Below, one piece after another: positions 5,469 to 5,946 of a stretch of 5,946 nt of DNA (position 1 is the first letter of the stretch; each line of letters opens with the position of its first letter). The notes beneath the pieces were generated by a model. That model worked only from the letters and a program-made list of their open reading frames with translations. It ran no database searches and was not told the origin of the DNA. The stretch spans positions 1 through 5,946 of the forward strand of contig JACVRU010000112.1 of the NCBI GenBank assembly GCA_014534295.1, given 5' to 3'. The DNA is from Thermoleophilia bacterium. GTDB taxonomy: Bacteria > Actinomycetota > Thermoleophilia > Gaiellales > Gaiellaceae. The position numbers were made by a program, and so were the translations under genes.

Positions 5469-5486
5469 GCTTGTAAACCGGTTTTT
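5466..5486 (+). terminator. Short hairpin with T-tract after accA
   Basis: CCGG (5466-5469) and CCGG (5478-5481) can pair around an 8-nt loop, immediately followed by TTTTT (5482-5486). This is the only T-tract after a stem in the window. The stem is only 4 bp, so it is a weak but plausible intrinsic terminator for accDA. Confidence 0.4.
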
Positions 5487-5497
5487 GCCCGTCCACG

Positions 5498-5526
5498 GTC
5501 CGAGGCCGGCAGTGCCGGCCCCGGAC
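5498..5526 (+). terminator. Strong 12-bp stem-loop downstream of accA
   Basis: GTCCG (5498-5502) pairs with CGGAC (5522-5526) and GGCCGGC (5504-5510) pairs with GCCGGCC (5514-5520), with one A-C mismatch and a 3-nt loop AGT. It is one of the most stable hairpins in the window. With no T-tract it is called terminator-like. Confidence 0.5.
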
Positions 5527-5540
5527 TTACGACCCCCCAT

Positions 5541-5560
5541 GTGCGGAGACATCTCCGCGC
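5541..5560 (+). other. 8-bp stem-loop upstream of the LigD-type gene
   Basis: GTGCGGAG (5541-5548) and CTCCGCGC (5553-5560) form a stem of 8 pairs including one G-U, with the loop ACAT. Together with 5498-5526 and smaller repeats (GCGGG/CCCGC at 5559-5575, GACAC/GTGTC at 5581-5594) it makes the gap unusually structured. Function unknown. Confidence 0.35.
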
Positions 5561-5620
5561 GGGCTCAACACCCGCTGTCTGACACTCACGTGTCCGCCGC
5601 TTTGTGATTTGAAACATGGG

Positions 5621-5626
5621 CAAGCT
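5621..5626 (+). promoter_or_regulatory. -10-like CAAGCT before the LigD-type gene
   Basis: CAAGCT with the 6-nt spacer ACGCCC precedes GTG 5633, the same geometry as TAGGCT/CGCCCG/ATG at 1233-1247. This is a weak hexamer and no -35 is clear; a leaderless start is inferred. Confidence 0.25.
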
Positions 5627-5632
5627 ACGCCC

Positions 5633-5946
5633 GTGGCGCGGCGGCTCAAAGAGTACGAGCGGAAACGCGACCCCGAGCGGACACCGGAGCCGATGGGCGG
5701 AGGCAGGCGCGGGCGCAAGGCGCCCATCTTCGTAGTCCAGCGCCACGACGCGCGCCGGCTGCACTACGACTTCCGCCTGGAGCGCGACGGCGCGCTTGCC
5801 AGCTGGGCCGTCCCGAAGGGCGTGCCGCTCGAGCCGGGCCGCCAGCATCTCGCCGTTCACGTCGAGGACCATCCGCTCGGGTACGCGGACTTCGAGGGCG
5901 AGATCCCCAAGGGGGAGTACGGCGCCGGCACGGTCGAGATCTGGGA
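5633..5946 (+). CDS. ligD: LigD-type DNA repair protein, 3'-phosphoesterase domain, 3' end outside window
   Basis: The first 104 residues carry the 3'-phosphoesterase (PE) domain of bacterial non-homologous end-joining DNA ligase D, which cleans 3' ends at double-strand breaks. The N-terminal EYERKRDPERTPEP (7-20) is the family's conserved opening and supports the GTG start. FVVQRHDARRLHYDFRLE (33-50) holds His38, His44, Asp46 and Arg48, matching the metal and phosphate residues known from Pseudomonas LigD. Then follow WAVPKG (Lys62), HVEDHP (His80) and GEIPKGEYGAGTVEIW (89-104). The arginine usually found before LAV is His72. The window ends before any ligase or polymerase domain, so this may be a PE-first LigD or a stand-alone PE protein. 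No Shine-Dalgarno is clear. Confidence 0.88.
   Translation, partial: MARRLKEYERKRDPERTPEPMGGGRRGRKAPIFVVQRHDARRLHYDFRLERDGALASWAVPKGVPLEPGRQHLAVHVEDHPLGYADFEGEIPKGEYGAGTVEIW

Noticed and set aside
5462..5486. Possible tRNA-Thr: CTTGTAA resembles an anticodon loop
   Set aside because: A proper 5-bp anticodon stem does not form around the 7-nt loop, and no D-arm, T-loop or matching acceptor stem is present on either side.
5439..5530. Chromosomal replication origin
   Set aside because: Only one good DnaA-box-like site, no AT-rich unwinding region, and neither dnaA nor dnaN nearby.
5616..5632. ATG 5616 as the start of the LigD-type gene
   Set aside because: It is in a different frame and leads to a stop soon after. 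The conserved EYERKRDPERTPEP opening is in the GTG 5633 frame.

Overview
The window is dense, GC-rich bacterial DNA with every supported gene on the + strand. FabF, separate AccD and AccA subunits, a LigD-type DNA-repair gene and very strong G/C third-position bias suggest a high-GC actinobacterium. Starts that sit directly behind -10-like hexamers (leaderless style) fit a deep actinobacterial lineage such as Thermoleophilia. This placement is inference; no rRNA or marker gene confirms it.

Layout. Bases 1-540 are the 3' end of fabF (beta-ketoacyl-ACP synthase II). Bases 541-750 hold two strong stem-loops and a 17-codon mini-ORF with the best Shine-Dalgarno in the window; its stop overlaps a GTG start of a GNAT acetyltransferase (751-1224). 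A second gap (1225-1363) holds a possible leaderless 51-codon ORF (1245-1400) and a 13-bp hairpin in front of a HAD-family hydrolase (1364-2008). The HAD gene, a two-domain GNAT protein (2005-2856) and a compact zinc-ribbon/ureohydrolase-like protein (2853-3614) are joined by 4-nt GTGA stop/start overlaps, so they look like one translationally coupled operon. After a 37-nt gap with a -10-like TAAACT come accD (3652-4494) and accA (4484-5416), overlapping by 11 nt: the two carboxyltransferase subunits of acetyl-CoA carboxylase. Bases 5417-5632 hold DnaA-box-like repeats and a run of hairpins, and the window ends inside a gene for a LigD-type 3'-phosphoesterase domain (5633 onward).

How the genes relate. 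fabF and accDA belong to type II fatty acid synthesis: AccDA makes malonyl-CoA and FabF elongates acyl-ACP. The five genes or mini-genes between them are accessory-looking: two acetyltransferase-type proteins, a phosphatase/dehalogenase-type HAD and an arginase-fold protein. The most unusual item is that arginase-fold protein. It has an N-terminal four-cysteine zinc ribbon, keeps the DAHxD and DxD metal motifs, but replaces the canonical GGDHS with GGCCC and the catalytic SGNxHG with SGNxWG, so it is probably not an ordinary arginase or agmatinase. No mobile element, CRISPR array, tRNA or rRNA was seen.
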